A DNA stretch of 64,000 nt from Zygnema cylindricum (Eukaryota > Streptophyta > Zygnematophyceae > Zygnematales > Zygnemataceae): the NCBI GenBank assembly GCA_037447655.1, contig JBBHKE010000716.1, forward strand, positions 229,328 to 293,327, read 5' to 3'. The stretch's first letter is position 1; each line of letters starts with the position of its first letter. The notes below the pieces were generated by a model. The model worked only from the letters and a program-made list of their open reading frames with translations, did not search any database and had not been told where the DNA came from. Made by a program: the position numbers and the translations under genes. Shown here in pieces: positions 1 through 11,043 of this stretch.

Positions 1-3000
1 ACAATGATATAGAGCACCAAACAATTCTACAAGCATTCAATTTTTCATTTATCGAAAAATTCTATAAAATAACTTAAAACATTCATTGTAAAGAAACATC
101 TAACATATTCAAAAAAAATTTAGAAATTAAAAAACGTTAACAGAAGATTTTCACAGCCATACATTTTATAATCTTTTCAAAATGTCAAGTGAAAAGCCTT
201 ATACATTGAAATTAAGCTAGTGAACCTTAAGGAAATCAATTACTCGTTCTAAAATGCCACTCCTCCAAAAACGGAGAAATGAAAACAAAAAAAACGTGAG
301 AACAACACCAAAAAAAATAATAGAAAATGTTTGATGATAATATTCAAATTTGATCATTGTATGTTTCTTGCATGAAAAAAGCCAAAAATTCAGTAAGAAT
401 TTGTATTAAATTAAAAAAACGTAAGAGTTGTAATTACTGTATTTTTATATACAAACTATAGCCGTTTCGTCACATATATGTATTATATGTTTATAATTTA
501 TATTTTTTTTGTTTATACAAAATAAAAATATGTAAACAACACAATTTAAACTTATAAAAAGTTTAAGGTTTGGCAAAGACATGCACTTTCAAGTTATTAT
601 TCCAATTTTGAAATCGAGGTTTAATACCTCCAACCATCTTTCACCATACACTAATAAAAATAGGATCGTTGCACTCAAAATATGCACACGGAAGCTTAAC
701 CAAACAATCTCACAATCTCACAACAAAGTACATCGACCATATATATATTTTTCAGCCGAATGCTTTTCCTTTTCCTTTACGAGACTCTCACTAGTACTCT
801 CACTCTTTTTACTCACATCTTCTCACTCCCTCACTTACTCTCACTTACTTCTTCCTTACACTCACTCTCACTTAACTCTTATGCATCACTATTTCAGACG
901 CATGATGCATCTACTACTATAGACGCATAATAATTCCTTACTCATACTTCTCCTTAAGTAAGATCTTAAAATAAAGACTTAGTCTCCACGACTTCTTCCA
1001 CTAACTTCACGCGGACTCCATTCGCACACTTAGGGCTCGAAACAGGAGTGGTCGCCTTATAAAACATAAGTGCGCTGAACTTAATCGTGTGCTGGACATA
1101 AGCACCGTACACAGTCTTACACACTAAGTGACTAATGAATCGTACAGTACCAAGACACGAGTAAATACTTACGTAACACAATGCTCAACGAAACGTAACA
1201 AAGAATTAACTGTGGACATAAACTACACAATAAATAGTGTGAACACAAACTCAAAGTGAATCAAACTTAAACTGAACACACAAACATGAATTTGACCGAT
1301 CCGCCGATTCACCAATTAACTTAACATAGACAGGATTACGATTCCTTCGTAACCATTGAGGCTCCACTAGAGGTACAACTCCACCTCCCAACACACCCAC
1401 TAAAAAATGATTTTTGTCGACATACACTAAACAAATAGAAGGTTGATCGTTGAATTTTGTGTATGGAATAAACGTATTACTACCCACTATATTTTGAGAG
1501 ATAATCACACAAGCCGCTCCAATTGAGTAACGAGAAGTATTGGCATTTCTGGTGTTCGCCGACCATTTATTAGATTTTTGCGAGTCTAGTTTGATAATCC
1601 AGTCGTGAATGCAATTTTTTGAAAATAAAGGTTCCAAACAAATCCTCATAATGCTCACGATTCGCAAGAAGATGTTCAATCTTCAAAATTTGAATCCGAA
1701 CCCAATTGTGTCCAATTCTAAACAATTGGGATGCAATGGCCTTGAAACCACAATTCCCGGCATGACTTCGTGTAATTATGCCAGACAAAATGTTAAATGT
1801 AAAGCCACGATCAAAGAAATAGAAACTCCTTTGCCTAAAATTTTGTCCAATTGAGGAGCTTGTTTGGCAACCTCATCATTCGTTTGAGAACTTTCGTTAC
1901 TCACCCCTTCGTTTGATTGTGAACTCCTCTTCCCCCCCCGTTCATTTGATTCAGCACCTTGTTTCGCCACCTCTTCTTTTGATTTACGGTTTTGCATTTT
2001 GACCCCTTTGTTTGATTGAGGATCTTCTTTGCCATTTCTTTTGTTTTAATTGAAACGTTGGTTTAACTTAGCTAGTCGTTTTCTTAAATATTGCTCTGAT
2101 CTTTACAAAGCGAACAATTTCTATTAACCAAATTTCCTCCCACGTGTTCAAAAATATGATTGGTCTGTTTGGTTGAAGAATCTCGTTTGTTTTTCGCGCC
2201 TAGAGGTATTACGCACGTTTGGCTTTTTTGGGGTCAAAAATGGGGTGTATTTGTGTTTCCGAAATTTTATGTGGTTGAATTGTTGCACACTTTTGATGAT
2301 GGAAACGTCCAAGAGTTGAAATTTTTGTGTAGTTTTCCCAAGCTTGTCATGCATTTCATTTTTTTTTCCTTTTTCAATTTCTTATTAACTTTCAAGTTGA
2401 TGTAGATGCTTGTGTTTGTGGATTTGTTGTAGAACAATGTTTTCTTTTTTTGTTTGCAAATTGAGAACGAAATAACTACATGGGAGCCCCATAGTACTCC
2501 TCAAAGTATGCGTACAAGGAGCTAAATCATAACCACTCTCTAAACTCTTGTTAGCAAGTTCCTTTTCTATATTAACCTGCAAATGAAAAGTACAGCAGAA
2601 AAAAATTAAAAAAAAAAAAAAAGATAAAATGTCTATATTAAAATAACTAAATTATGTTCAAATATAAAGAAAATTTGAAAGTAAGAATTTTTTTTCTTTT
2701 TTTAAATTTAAATTTAAAACAAGATTTAAAAAATGAAAACGTTTCTTTAATTTTAAATGTTATAAAAATACTCAAGATCAAATGGTTTTTATATAGAGAG
2801 AATTTTCTTATAAAAACTGTACACATCATTGAATTATTTTTCAAAAAGCCAAGTTATGGAAATACTGACTATTTATAAAGCGAAATTTGACACGAGAACC
2901 GTTAAATTGAAGAGACCCGTCAAATTGAAGAAAAATGTTTCATGAAAAAAATGTGGAATCCTCACAACATCAGATGCATTACTAGCATTAAACTTTTGGT

Positions 3001-3340
3001 ATTGATTTTTAACCATCATTTCAGTTTTCTCAACAACACTTCAAAATCACCTACACAAATATGCGATTTATTTCAAATCAAGTGAGAGATGCAATTAAAA
3101 ATGACACATTTCCTAATAAAAACTAATATATTCCTAGTTTAAATAACGCAACATCTACTAACAACAAATTCATGACAACATGTAATTCATTTAAAACTAA
3201 TACAATATTACATTTTGTTTTGTTTTTAAAGTTCAATACATGTATATATTAACCATTAACCATTGCGATTTACATTTGTTTAACACCATAATGAATACAT
3301 ATTTGATTAATTAAATTACCACTATCAATGTGGATAACAT
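1..3340. other. AT-rich DNA without recognisable genes
   Basis: I see no gene here. The stretch is AT-rich, with long A and T runs near 2,600-2,860 and a pyrimidine-rich CTCACT-like tract at about 775-880. Short open frames on both strands lack protein-like composition and do not line up into exons. The only internal structure is the 33-bp repeat listed separately at about 1,776-2,036. Confidence 0.6.
1776..2036 (-). repeat. Degenerate 33-bp tandem repeat with open frame
   Basis: Read on the minus strand, about six units of 33 bp follow one another. In one open frame each gives an 11-residue unit of the type A-K-Q-G-A-E-S-N-E-R-G, G-K-R-S-S-Q-S-N-E-G-V, S-N-E-S-S-Q-T-N-D-E-V. The unit length is a multiple of three and the frame stays open, so it may come from a hydrophilic repeat protein. 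No start context, exon partners or known family can be seen. A minisatellite with chance coding potential is equally possible. Confidence 0.45.
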
Positions 3341-3388
3341 TCTTTAAATAACCATTACCACTGTGGATTCTAGACTTTGGCTGTCTGT

Positions 3389-3454
3389 GTAGATAGTAGT
3401 CTTCCTAGCTCGTTCAGAAATGTAGATGGTAGTCTTCCTAGCTCGTTCAGAAAT
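3389..3454. repeat. Two 33-bp direct repeats inside element A
   Basis: A 33-bp unit containing AGTAGTCTTCCTAGCTCG occurs twice head to tail with one or two differences. It duplicates 11 codons in the RNase H tail of element A without shifting frame. It looks like a recent replication-slippage duplication in dead DNA. Confidence 0.75.
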
Positions 3455-6079
3455 GCCCGGGCAGGTAGTCTTGGTTTTATGCACAAACCCTAGCTCATTC
3501 AGAAATGCCCTGAACCAGAGAACCTCGTTCACTTTGGCAGCTACCGCCATATACTCGGCCTCCATGGTCAACAATGCCACAATTTTCTAGAGTTTGCTTG
3601 CCCAGCTTACACTCCAATCGCCAATGTTCACCAGGCAACGGGTGGTTGATTTTTTCCTTGAAACATCCCCTCCCAAGTTAGAGACTGTGAATGCATAAAT
3701 TTTGATGCTTTCTTGAGTTCCGCCAAGTGTCAAAGTGTAGTCTTCTTGAGGTATTTGAGTACTCGTTTCATTGCTGACCAATGTTGTTTTCCTAGCTTTT
3801 TTAGGAACCGAGTGAGAACTCCGATCGCTGTAGCGAGGTCTGGGCGGGTGCAATTCATGGGGTAAATGAGTGCTCCCACTCCTTCACGGTATGGAGCCTC
3901 CACTAGCTTATCGTTAATCTCAAGGTCCTTAATGAATTTTTCCCCTTGCTCTAGAGGTGAGGAGATGCCATTTGCATCTTCAAGCCGAAATAGCAAGCTC
4001 TTCTATGTGCTTTCTTTGAGTGAGACGGATATTTTAATTCTCGCTATCTCTAAATACCTCAATGCCAATTACGTATTTAAGCTCACCTAGATCTTTCATT
4101 TCAAAAGCTTGTGATAGCAAATGCTTAACGTTTGTTGTTTCCTCTTTAGTTTGTCCTAGTATCATCAGATTATCTACATAAATTGTTATGATTATCTTGT
4201 TTTTTGGGTGATAATACAATGAGTGATTTGACTAAATTTTTACAAACCCCTCTCCTTGCAGATATTCATCTATCTTATTGTTCCAATGTTCCATAATCTG
4301 GGAGACTGTTTAAGGCAATAAAGAGCCATGAGATTTTGTAAACGTTATTAGGGTAAATCAAATCCTCATACCCTTTCGGCTGCATCATGTAGAGTTCTTC
4401 CTCGAGTTCTTCGTGGAGGAAGGTTGTCTTCACATCCATCTGCTAGACTTCGAGGTCGAGAATGGCGGCGAGGGAAAGGAGTGCCTGAAATGAGGTAAAT
4501 TTCACAACCGGTGCGAATGTCTCTTTCTAGTCTATCCCCTTTTTTTGTGTGTACCCTTTGATAACCAGCCTTGCGTTGTAACGCTCAACTCTGCCACCTA
4601 CATTTCGTTTTGTTTTAAACATCGACTTACTCCCAATTGACTCTCTCCCATCAGGCTTTTCCTCCAATGTCCATGTGCCATTCTTGAGAATGGAAACCAT
4701 CTCGTTGTTGATGGCTGCCTTCCACTTGTCAGCATCTTCATTTGCAAAGGCACTTTTGAGATTTAATGATTCCTCGTCCTGTGCCATCCCAACAACCCTT
4801 TTCCTTAGAGTCTTTGACGTCTCTAACCACTCACCAAACTTGTTAGGTGGGTTTTGGGCTCGGCTTGGTCTTTCAACTGGTTTTTTTGTCGAGTGTTTCT
4901 TTTTTTCCTTTTCCACCACTATTTTCGTTACTTTCTTCAGCTTGTCGAGTGTTCCACCACTATTTTCGTTACTTTCTTTTACTTGCCACTCGTGTTTGGT
5001 GTATTGTATTCCTTAGCAGGTTTGGCAATCTCCTGCTATAACCGATGTGTTTGTGTTTGTTCAAGATTTTTCGATTCTGGAGGGGTTCATTTGACTCTTT
5101 ATCTAAATCAACATCTTGCAGTGGAGTGTTTGATGGTTTGGGCGATAACAATTGACCTTCTCGTCAAAGGTAAATGCCTCACCTCCGTATTCCCTCCCAT
5201 TCCTCTTGAATAATGTATTTTCACCAAATTTGACGTTTGTGTTGAACATTATGGTCTTAGTAGCGTTGTTCAACACTCTGTATGCCTTCTAATGTTGGTT
5301 CTAGCCTTGAAATGTCCCCTGAATTGCCTAGGGTCCCAATTTCCCACCTTTGTCGTTCTGCTTAAACACGTAGGCTTTGCTCTCAAACACTTACAAGTAG
5401 GACATGTTTGGTTTGATTCCATGCCACTTCTCAAATGGTGTGGCTTTCTAACACATGTGTCAAGCATCCGTTGTGCAAGTACACGGCGGTGCTCATGGCT
5501 ATCTCTCAATATTGTGGCTTTGTATTGTAGACAACAATTATGCTTCTCGTCATCTCATCTAGTGTTCAATTTATTTCTCGGGGACACCATTTTGTTCTGG
5601 TGTCCTTGGTGTTGTTAGATTCTGGTCGATTCCCTCGGCTCTGAGGAAATTCTTGAATTCTCTTGAGAGGTACCTCCACCATTGTCATTTTGCAAACAGG
5701 AGTATAACATGCCATGTTTTTTCTTAAGTGTTGCCTTGTATGCCTTGAATTGAGTGAGGAATTTGCTTTTGTGACTGAGTAAAGACATGTATTTCATCCT
5801 ATTGAAGTCGTCTATGATTATAACTATGTACTGTTTGCCTCCGCAAGACGCAACTTTCGTGGGTTCTTAGACGTTGGAGTGCACCACCTTAAGTGAGCGG
5901 CTAGCTCGGTATGTTGTTGATTGTGGGAAGGGGAGTCGATGGGGCCTTCCCATCGCTCAACCGCGACACGGATCCGGTGAGTCCTTCATGGACGTGAGCC
6001 CGCTCCCTTGTGCCATGTTCCACTTAATCATTTCCCTCGTCCCCTTTGTGTGAAGGTTACCCAATTTGCAATGTCGCAA

Positions 6080-6185
6080 AAATTGGTTTGATGAATTGTG
6101 AGTCTTAATTTCAATGACCAACTTTTGGTTGACGTTGATTTTTGTGTCAATGTCAAAAAAATTGGTTTGATGAATTGTGAGTAAT
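6080..6185. repeat. About 79-bp tandem duplication
   Basis: The segment beginning AATTGGTTTGATGAATTGTG occurs at 6,081 and again at 6,160, with the following 50 bases also similar. Translated on the minus strand it gives two copies of a short unit ending T-H-N-S-S-N-Q-F. It lies upstream of the integrase remains of element A and is not matched to any known domain. Confidence 0.6.
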
Positions 6186-6420
6186 TTCACTAACCATCTT
6201 TTCCTTGACGATGATTTTTGTGTTTTTGGTACATGTAGTTGGTGATGAGTTTACGGTTTGGAGCGTTGATCTCGCAGCGAGTGCAAGTGACTTCATCTTT
6301 GGGTTGCACTTACGAGGGTAAGTGCCATCAGCCATCCGTCCTTTTTTTGCAATGGTTAGTCCCTCCCGCATTAATTTGATAATTCCTCTTTTCTACCACA
6401 CGAGCATGATGCTGATATCT

Positions 6421-7000
6421 TGGGTTTGGGGAATAGAGTATGATAGGATCTCACACAAAAATCAGAGTGCAAGACTACAAAGGAAGCATTCACATAATTC
6501 ACACGAGAAGGAACTGTCCACAAAAGCCAATATATTTCATAGACATTTTCTCCCATAAAAGATTAACTTCCTACTCCCTCTTAGCTACAGTATATAGTAC
6601 ATTTATTGTGGCGTCACTACTTCAAACTACAAATTAACTAAAATCATATAGTGCGCACTAAGTGCGAACAAGTCAAAACGTATCAACAATGAAACACAAA
6701 GAAGCGCCGGAAGAACTCACACGTACAGTCAAAACCAACTAAAGACAAAACGAGCCTACATACCGTACACACCAAACGAAACATAAACTGGTCGTTGTCA
6801 AACTGAATCTCTGCGAAACCACAAAACTACAATCCACTACACGACTAAATAAAACCACCCGGGACCACTAGCTTAACGTAACCACAAATTAGCCAGGCGC
6901 GCGACAGACCGCGTCGGCCGACTACAACTTTGACTGAAAAAGACAAACTAGCCGGCCGCATAACAAACCGCGACGGCCGATTACAAACTTTGACTTAACA
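6421..7000 (-). mobile_element. LTR between copia elements A and B
   Basis: On the plus strand the segment starts TGGGTTTGGG and ends CTTAACA, so it has TG...CA ends and is 580 bp long. To its right lies a purine-rich tract on the minus strand (ACCCCCCTCTC at 7,001-7,011), as expected for the polypurine tract before a 3' LTR of element B. To its left the minus strand reads AGATATCAGCATC, a weak match to the usual plant copia primer site TGGTATCAGAGC, as expected after the 5' LTR of element A. One LTR may therefore be shared by two internal regions. A TATA-like ACTATATG lies at about 6,641-6,650 on the minus strand. Confidence 0.55.
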
Positions 7001-9018
7001 ACCCCCCTCTCAAACTTGTTATCGTCACATCAAACCTAATTTAGGTCTCCCCCTCAAAAGTACATCATGAGCCGCGGCTTTTTTCAACATATCCGCGGCT
7101 TCCTCCAACGTCGAAACATACAAAAACTTAACTTCCTTTGGTGTGACCAAATCGCGTACGAATTGCCACTGCATCCTAATATGTTTTGTCCTTTTGTGAA
7201 AGACAGAATTCTTCACCAATCCCATCAAACTCATGTTGTCAGAAATTATTTTCATACAGCCAATTGAAATCCCCAATTCTCCAAGTAGTTCTTTAATCCA
7301 AATCGACGCCTTAGACGTATGACACGCAGCCATATACTCTGCTTTGGTTAAACTTAATGCGACAGTTGGCTGGAGTCGCGAACTCCAAGAAATTGCCGCG
7401 CCACCAAAGACAAAAGCATATCCAAACGTTGACTTTCCTTTCTCAAAATCTCTACCCTAATCAGCGTCACAATATCCCACGCACTCCAAAGATGTCCGTC
7501 CAGATTGAAATAATTAGCCAATCTCGACCGTACCTGCAAGGTAACGAAATATCCTCTTCACGGCCTCCCGATGAATCTTTTTAGGAGCCTGCCAAAATCG
7601 GCTCACGACAGAAACTGCGGGTGAAATATCCAGTCGCGTGGCCATAGTTAAATACATTAAACTTCCAACGACCTCACAATAGGGCACGTAGACAGTTTCC
7701 TCCTCTTTTCATTTATTACGTAGACAATTTTCGATATTGAAGTTTGGAAGTTAGTTGTGTGAAAAATGGCTTCGAACCTAACATAACAAATTTTGTTAGT
7801 ACTTCTTTACAATATTGCTCTTGTGACAATTTAATATCTCCATTATCGTACCTCAAAACTTCCACTCCAAGAATATATCGTTCATCCCCCAAATTTGTGA
7901 CTTTAAAATGTAGACGTAGGTACTCATTCAATTCCGCGATTCGCGTCAACTTGTCACAACTCATCAAGAAATCATCCACGTAGACAGAAAATATAATTTG
8001 ATCTTCCCCCTCACCTTTTACGTAAACTCCAGAGTCTGAAACTGTTCGGACGAATCCAAATTCGGTAAGGACCTTGTGTAATCGTAAATACCAAGTTCGC
8101 GGTGCCTGTTTTAGTTCGTACAAGGACTTTCGTAGCCGCCATACCTTCCCCTCCTTCGACCCTACTCCTTTCGGAACTTTCATATAAACCTTCTCCTCTA
8201 AGTCACCATTTAAGAACGCTGTCTCTACGTCCATTTGGTGAATGTGCTTCTTGCCGGCAGCGGCAATAGCAAAGATCATTCTCAATGAATCAAACTTAAC
8301 TACCGGTGCGTATGTCTCCGTATAATCTATCCCCTCCCTTTGTTGAAAGCCCGTGCATAGTAGCCAAGCCTTATGTTTTACTACTTCCCCCGATGCACCA
8401 GTTTTGGTTTTAAAAATCCAATTCGCATCAATAGCTTTTTTGGCCTCTGGTAGGCTTACCTCCTCAAATGTTCGGTTGTTGATAATAGATTGAAGTTCTC
8501 GCTCCCATGCCGGTTTCCAATGCTTCTCCCAATTGCATGATTTTTGTGCTTCCACATACGATTACGGATCTCCCGACTTATTTTCACATAATGATTGTTA
8601 TAAAAGAAAATCATCCTCCCTCTCTGCTGAAATAAAATAATATGAATTCTCCACATTCCCCTTACCATCAAAAGAAAGACGAGTCGGTTTCTTACCCCTA
8701 TTTTCCCGCATACTCCTCCTTGGCTCAAATTCTTTCTCCTCCTTTGTCGGTTTCTCCTTAATTGTATTCGGTTCACTTGATTTAGAAGACGAAGATTTCC
8801 TCGTGTCCAAAGACATTCGGGATTTTTCGCTTCGCGAATTCCCACCAATGTTACCAAAGTTTACATTCACCACAATTTTACCTTTCCCCCTCTTAAAATT
8901 GGAGGTGGATTCCGGCTCAATTTCCGAATTAGAACCCTCAATGTCATTAAGATCACCTATTTCAAATTTTTCATGAAAGTCAAGATTAGAATTTCGCTTA
9001 GCTCATCAATAGATTGTG
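7001..9018 (-). pseudogene. Ty1/copia element B, RT and RNase H
   Basis: The minus strand encodes a hinge region (R-R-S-M-R-E-N-R-G-K-K near 8,700) and a long open RT domain at 7,716-8,555. RT carries W-I-F-K-T-K-T, Y-A-P-V-V-K, H-Q-M-D-V-E-T-A-F-L-N-G-D-L and Y-V-D-D-F-L-M, so its catalytic YVDD is intact. The RNase H tail follows at 7,025-7,380 (Y-M-A-A-C-H, then K-R-T-K-H-I). RNase H is interrupted between 7,380 and 7,716. Integrase, protease and gag are missing: near 9,018 the sequence switches abruptly to gag of an unrelated copia family. It is a 5'-truncated, dead element of a lineage distinct from A and from the half-tRNA group. Confidence 0.82.
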
Positions 9019-9566
9019 GATAACAAGCTCATTGCAAAAATCCAACATTTTCCCCCCTTTGTATACATACTCTTTAACTTTCTGATCAGCCTACTGTTGT
9101 TGCTGAATCGTACCACTTCGGTACATCTCAATGAGAGCCATCCACAGATCGAATGCCCTTTCCACTTGCAAATGATCACATGCAAGTCCTTGAGTAAGAT
9201 GGCGTAGGATGAAGTGATTTGCCGCCATATTGTTGAAATCCCAGGTTTTGAGTATCATTCTCCTCAATCCTCAGAATAGGTGGCATAAATGCTGAACCAG
9301 TTGCTATTGATGTGGTCATCTCCTTCTCCGCTCCTTTGTCAACCACCTCTCTCTCCTTTGTCTCCTCTGTTGAAGATGGACCTGGTTTTTTTATGAATTT
9401 GCTTCTTTCAAACCCTGGAGGAATTCTAAGACTTGATGGAAGCCCGAATCGTCCACTCACTATCCCCTAAAATCTTTTTTTGCATAGAGCTCCAATCATT
9501 ATACTTTCCCAGTATATGAAGCTAGTTCCATTAAAGATTGGTACCCAAAAGGGTGGGCCCATAACC
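9019..9566 (-). pseudogene. Family I copia gag start (fragment)
   Basis: This minus-strand piece matches the Gag N-terminal region of the family I copia elements elsewhere in the window. It has the M-G-P-P start encoded by the primer site, then F-N-G-T-S-F-I-Y-W-E and the S-G-R-F-G-L-P-S-S segment, followed by the Thr/Glu-rich stretch. It stops near 9,018 at the junction with element B, so most of gag and all of pol are absent. Frame breaks are present. With the adjoining LTR at 9,567-10,628 it is the 5' end of a truncated insertion. Confidence 0.8.
9552..9566 (-). promoter_or_regulatory. Primer-binding site for half tRNA-iMet
   Basis: The minus strand reads GGTTATGGGCCCACC directly after the LTR end. 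This is the exact complement of GGTGGGCCCATAACC, the anticodon stem-loop of plant initiator tRNA-Met, rather than of the tRNA 3' end. The same 15-mer adjoins the LTRs at 30,863-30,877, 51,668-51,682 and 57,228-57,242. Confidence 0.85.
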
Positions 9567-10628
9567 TGAAACTCTGAGACCTCCATAAGTCCTCAGAGTG
9601 GACAGTTTCCAAGAAGCCTCTAGGATAACTCTGACCCCTTTGTGTTTCAGCAAGATCAAATGACACCCTGGCAGACAAAAACTCTGACCAACTTCACCCC
9701 TGTGAAGGGAAGACTCCCCTGAGTCGATAGCAAAAAGAATCTCTGAATTTGCTCCCCTAAGCAATTAGTTATGGAGGGTCAAAGTTGACCTTTTGTACAG
9801 AAGCTCTTTGGAAGAGAGGGTCCGATCTACCAATTTTTCTAAGTCCTATCCCTCTCACAAACTCTATCTTCTGGTGTATGGCACCAATCATATTAAACTG
9901 TTGTACATAAAAGTACAGCCGCCGGTGTACTTTATGTACGGAAATTGTACGACATGGCCTAAAAGTGGACACATGTCATATCCGGATTCGGTGCCGTAAT
10001 CCCCGTAGACACCGTGATCCAACGCAATTTTGCCACGTATCATCGGATGTGGCGATGACCAAAAACCGCTGAGAATCTCTTCCGCGATCTCGGCTTTCTT
10101 CCCGGTCGTCCGATTAAATGCAGATTTTAATCAGAGCCGTCATAAATACATGCGCGGTATTTGTTTCGTAAAAGAAACAAAATGCGTGGTACTTGTTTTT
10201 TGTCCATGCCGTAATCCGTACGTTTACATAACGGGTTCTATGTAACTGTAAACATCCGCCGTTAAATGAATTTTCCGAGGTCGTAACATATGAATACAAA
10301 TCAAACCTAATAGTATGTATCGGAACTTCTAGACTTAACGGCTAAGGCTACTCGCTACCGGCGCTTAGACGGTCGGCAGGTGTCACGATCAAATCTTGTC
10401 ACCGACATATACCTTTTAGTAAATAAACCTTGCTATCTGTAAATTGAATAATCTATTTCCCGTAAACCTCTGGTTAGCCTAGGTAGCCATGGCTCTAGCT
10501 TCCTCTCCAATTTCTCAGTGACTGCTACAAGTGTGGGAGTTTGAGAGAGAAGGTAGAGGCAAACTTCCTCGGCTTCTTTTTATATTCCAATTTAGACCTA
10601 GAAAATAATGAAATAACCATTGATTTCT
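9567..10628 (-). mobile_element. Family I copia LTR (near complete)
   Basis: Begins TGAAACTCTGAGACC beside the primer site and runs to about 10,628. Family members end in TTTCTACA, but here the last bases are lost (CCATTGATTTCT, then unrelated sequence). It contains the LTR blocks seen in all family I copies: the CTCCCCTGAGC-type block, a GTAC-rich hairpin region, an antisense tRNA-like module and a conserved CCATGG block near 10,488. It is the 5' LTR of the truncated gag piece to its left. Confidence 0.82.
10328..10416 (+). ncRNA. tRNA-like module inside LTR (copy 1)
   Basis: On the strand opposite to the element: a D-arm/A-box-like segment TAGACTTAACGGCTAAGGC, a central stem CTACCGGC paired with GTCGGCAG (one mismatch plus G-T), then a T-arm with loop ATCAAAT, and TTTT at 10,413-10,416. 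The upstream TCAAACCTAATAG resembles the TCAAACCCTATA block of other copies. Pairing of the acceptor stem is not evident, so this is tRNA-like rather than a tRNA gene. Confidence 0.5.
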
Positions 10629-10635
10629 TGGCTAG

Positions 10636-10723
10636 TGGCCAAGCCTTGGCAACTTTGACCGATTGGATGAACAAGGATTCCCGGAAACCGGTCGGAAACT
10701 ATGGGGGAAGGGAGCAGAAAAAT
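10636..10723 (+). pseudogene. Stray plus-strand gag fragment
   Basis: About 88 bp matches the gag stretch Q-A-L-A-T-x-T-D-W-x-N-K-D-S-R-K-P-V-x-N-Y-G-G-R-E of the plus-strand family I element at about 21,400-21,490. It lies only a few bases beyond the outer end of the minus-strand LTR, so an LTR terminus is joined to gag in opposite orientation. This resembles a self-integration product, though three terminal LTR bases are missing. A chance rearrangement is also possible. Confidence 0.7.
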
Positions 10724-10866
10724 CTATTGATTTCCTAGAAATCCGAGATTCGGTATGTCCCTTACTAGGGAAAAGTGAGCCGGCCAAGGCTCAAAACTGG
10801 GACCTCTGTTTTGAGCTGTCAACGCACTTACAACTGTGCCACCAGCGCGATGTAGAGCCTGGCGAG
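10724..10866 (-). mobile_element. tRNA-derived SINE-like segment
   Basis: On the minus strand the segment reads TGGCACAGTTGT, 11 of 12 matches to the A-box consensus TGGCNNAGTNGG. It is followed at tRNA-like spacing by AGAGGTCCCAGTTTTGAGCC, which resembles the T-arm/B-box of tRNA-derived plant SINE heads (GGTCCCGGGTTCGAGCC). A short body follows to about 10,724. No clear tail or target duplication is visible, so the limits are approximate. Confidence 0.5.
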
Positions 10867-11043
10867 TACGTACCTATTTTTTTTAGGCGGGTTCAAGTGT
10901 GACGTATCACATTCTACCCCGTATTGAACCGACATTCACGTGCCAATCCAACAGAGGCGAGGTCGGTTCAAAAGAGGTTTTTAGGGAATGGTTGGCAACG
11001 GAGACGGAGACGAAGATTGTTGGGTCCCAGTTGGATAAGGCGT

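Larger units (their letters stand above)
3344..6400 (-). pseudogene. Ty1/copia element A, decayed pol region
   Basis: Minus-strand remains of a copia polyprotein in the order expected on that strand. The RNase H end with the M-E-A-E-Y-M-A motif lies near 3,540-3,580. RNase H linker (N-C-T-R-P-D-L) is near 3,840. RT with an altered active site (Y-V-D-N-L-M-I instead of YVDD) is near 4,150. The RT start (W-K-A-A-I-N-N-E-M, then the F-A-P-V-V region) is at 4,480-4,920. Integrase core pieces (N-D-N-G-G-G, then P-E-Q-N-G-V) are around 5,600-5,730. Stops and frameshifts break every domain, and no gag is visible beyond 6,330. Its residues differ clearly from the half-tRNA copia elements further right, so this is another lineage. 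It cannot be functional. Confidence 0.8.

Noticed and set aside
581-922. 113-residue plus-strand frame
   Set aside because: It covers a TCACTC-rich tract, its product is low-complexity Ser/Leu/His, and there is no promoter, exon or domain support.
2148-2405. Overlapping frames on both strands near 2.2 kb
   Set aside because: Neither shows known motifs, splice sites or codon bias. They look like chance frames in low-complexity DNA.
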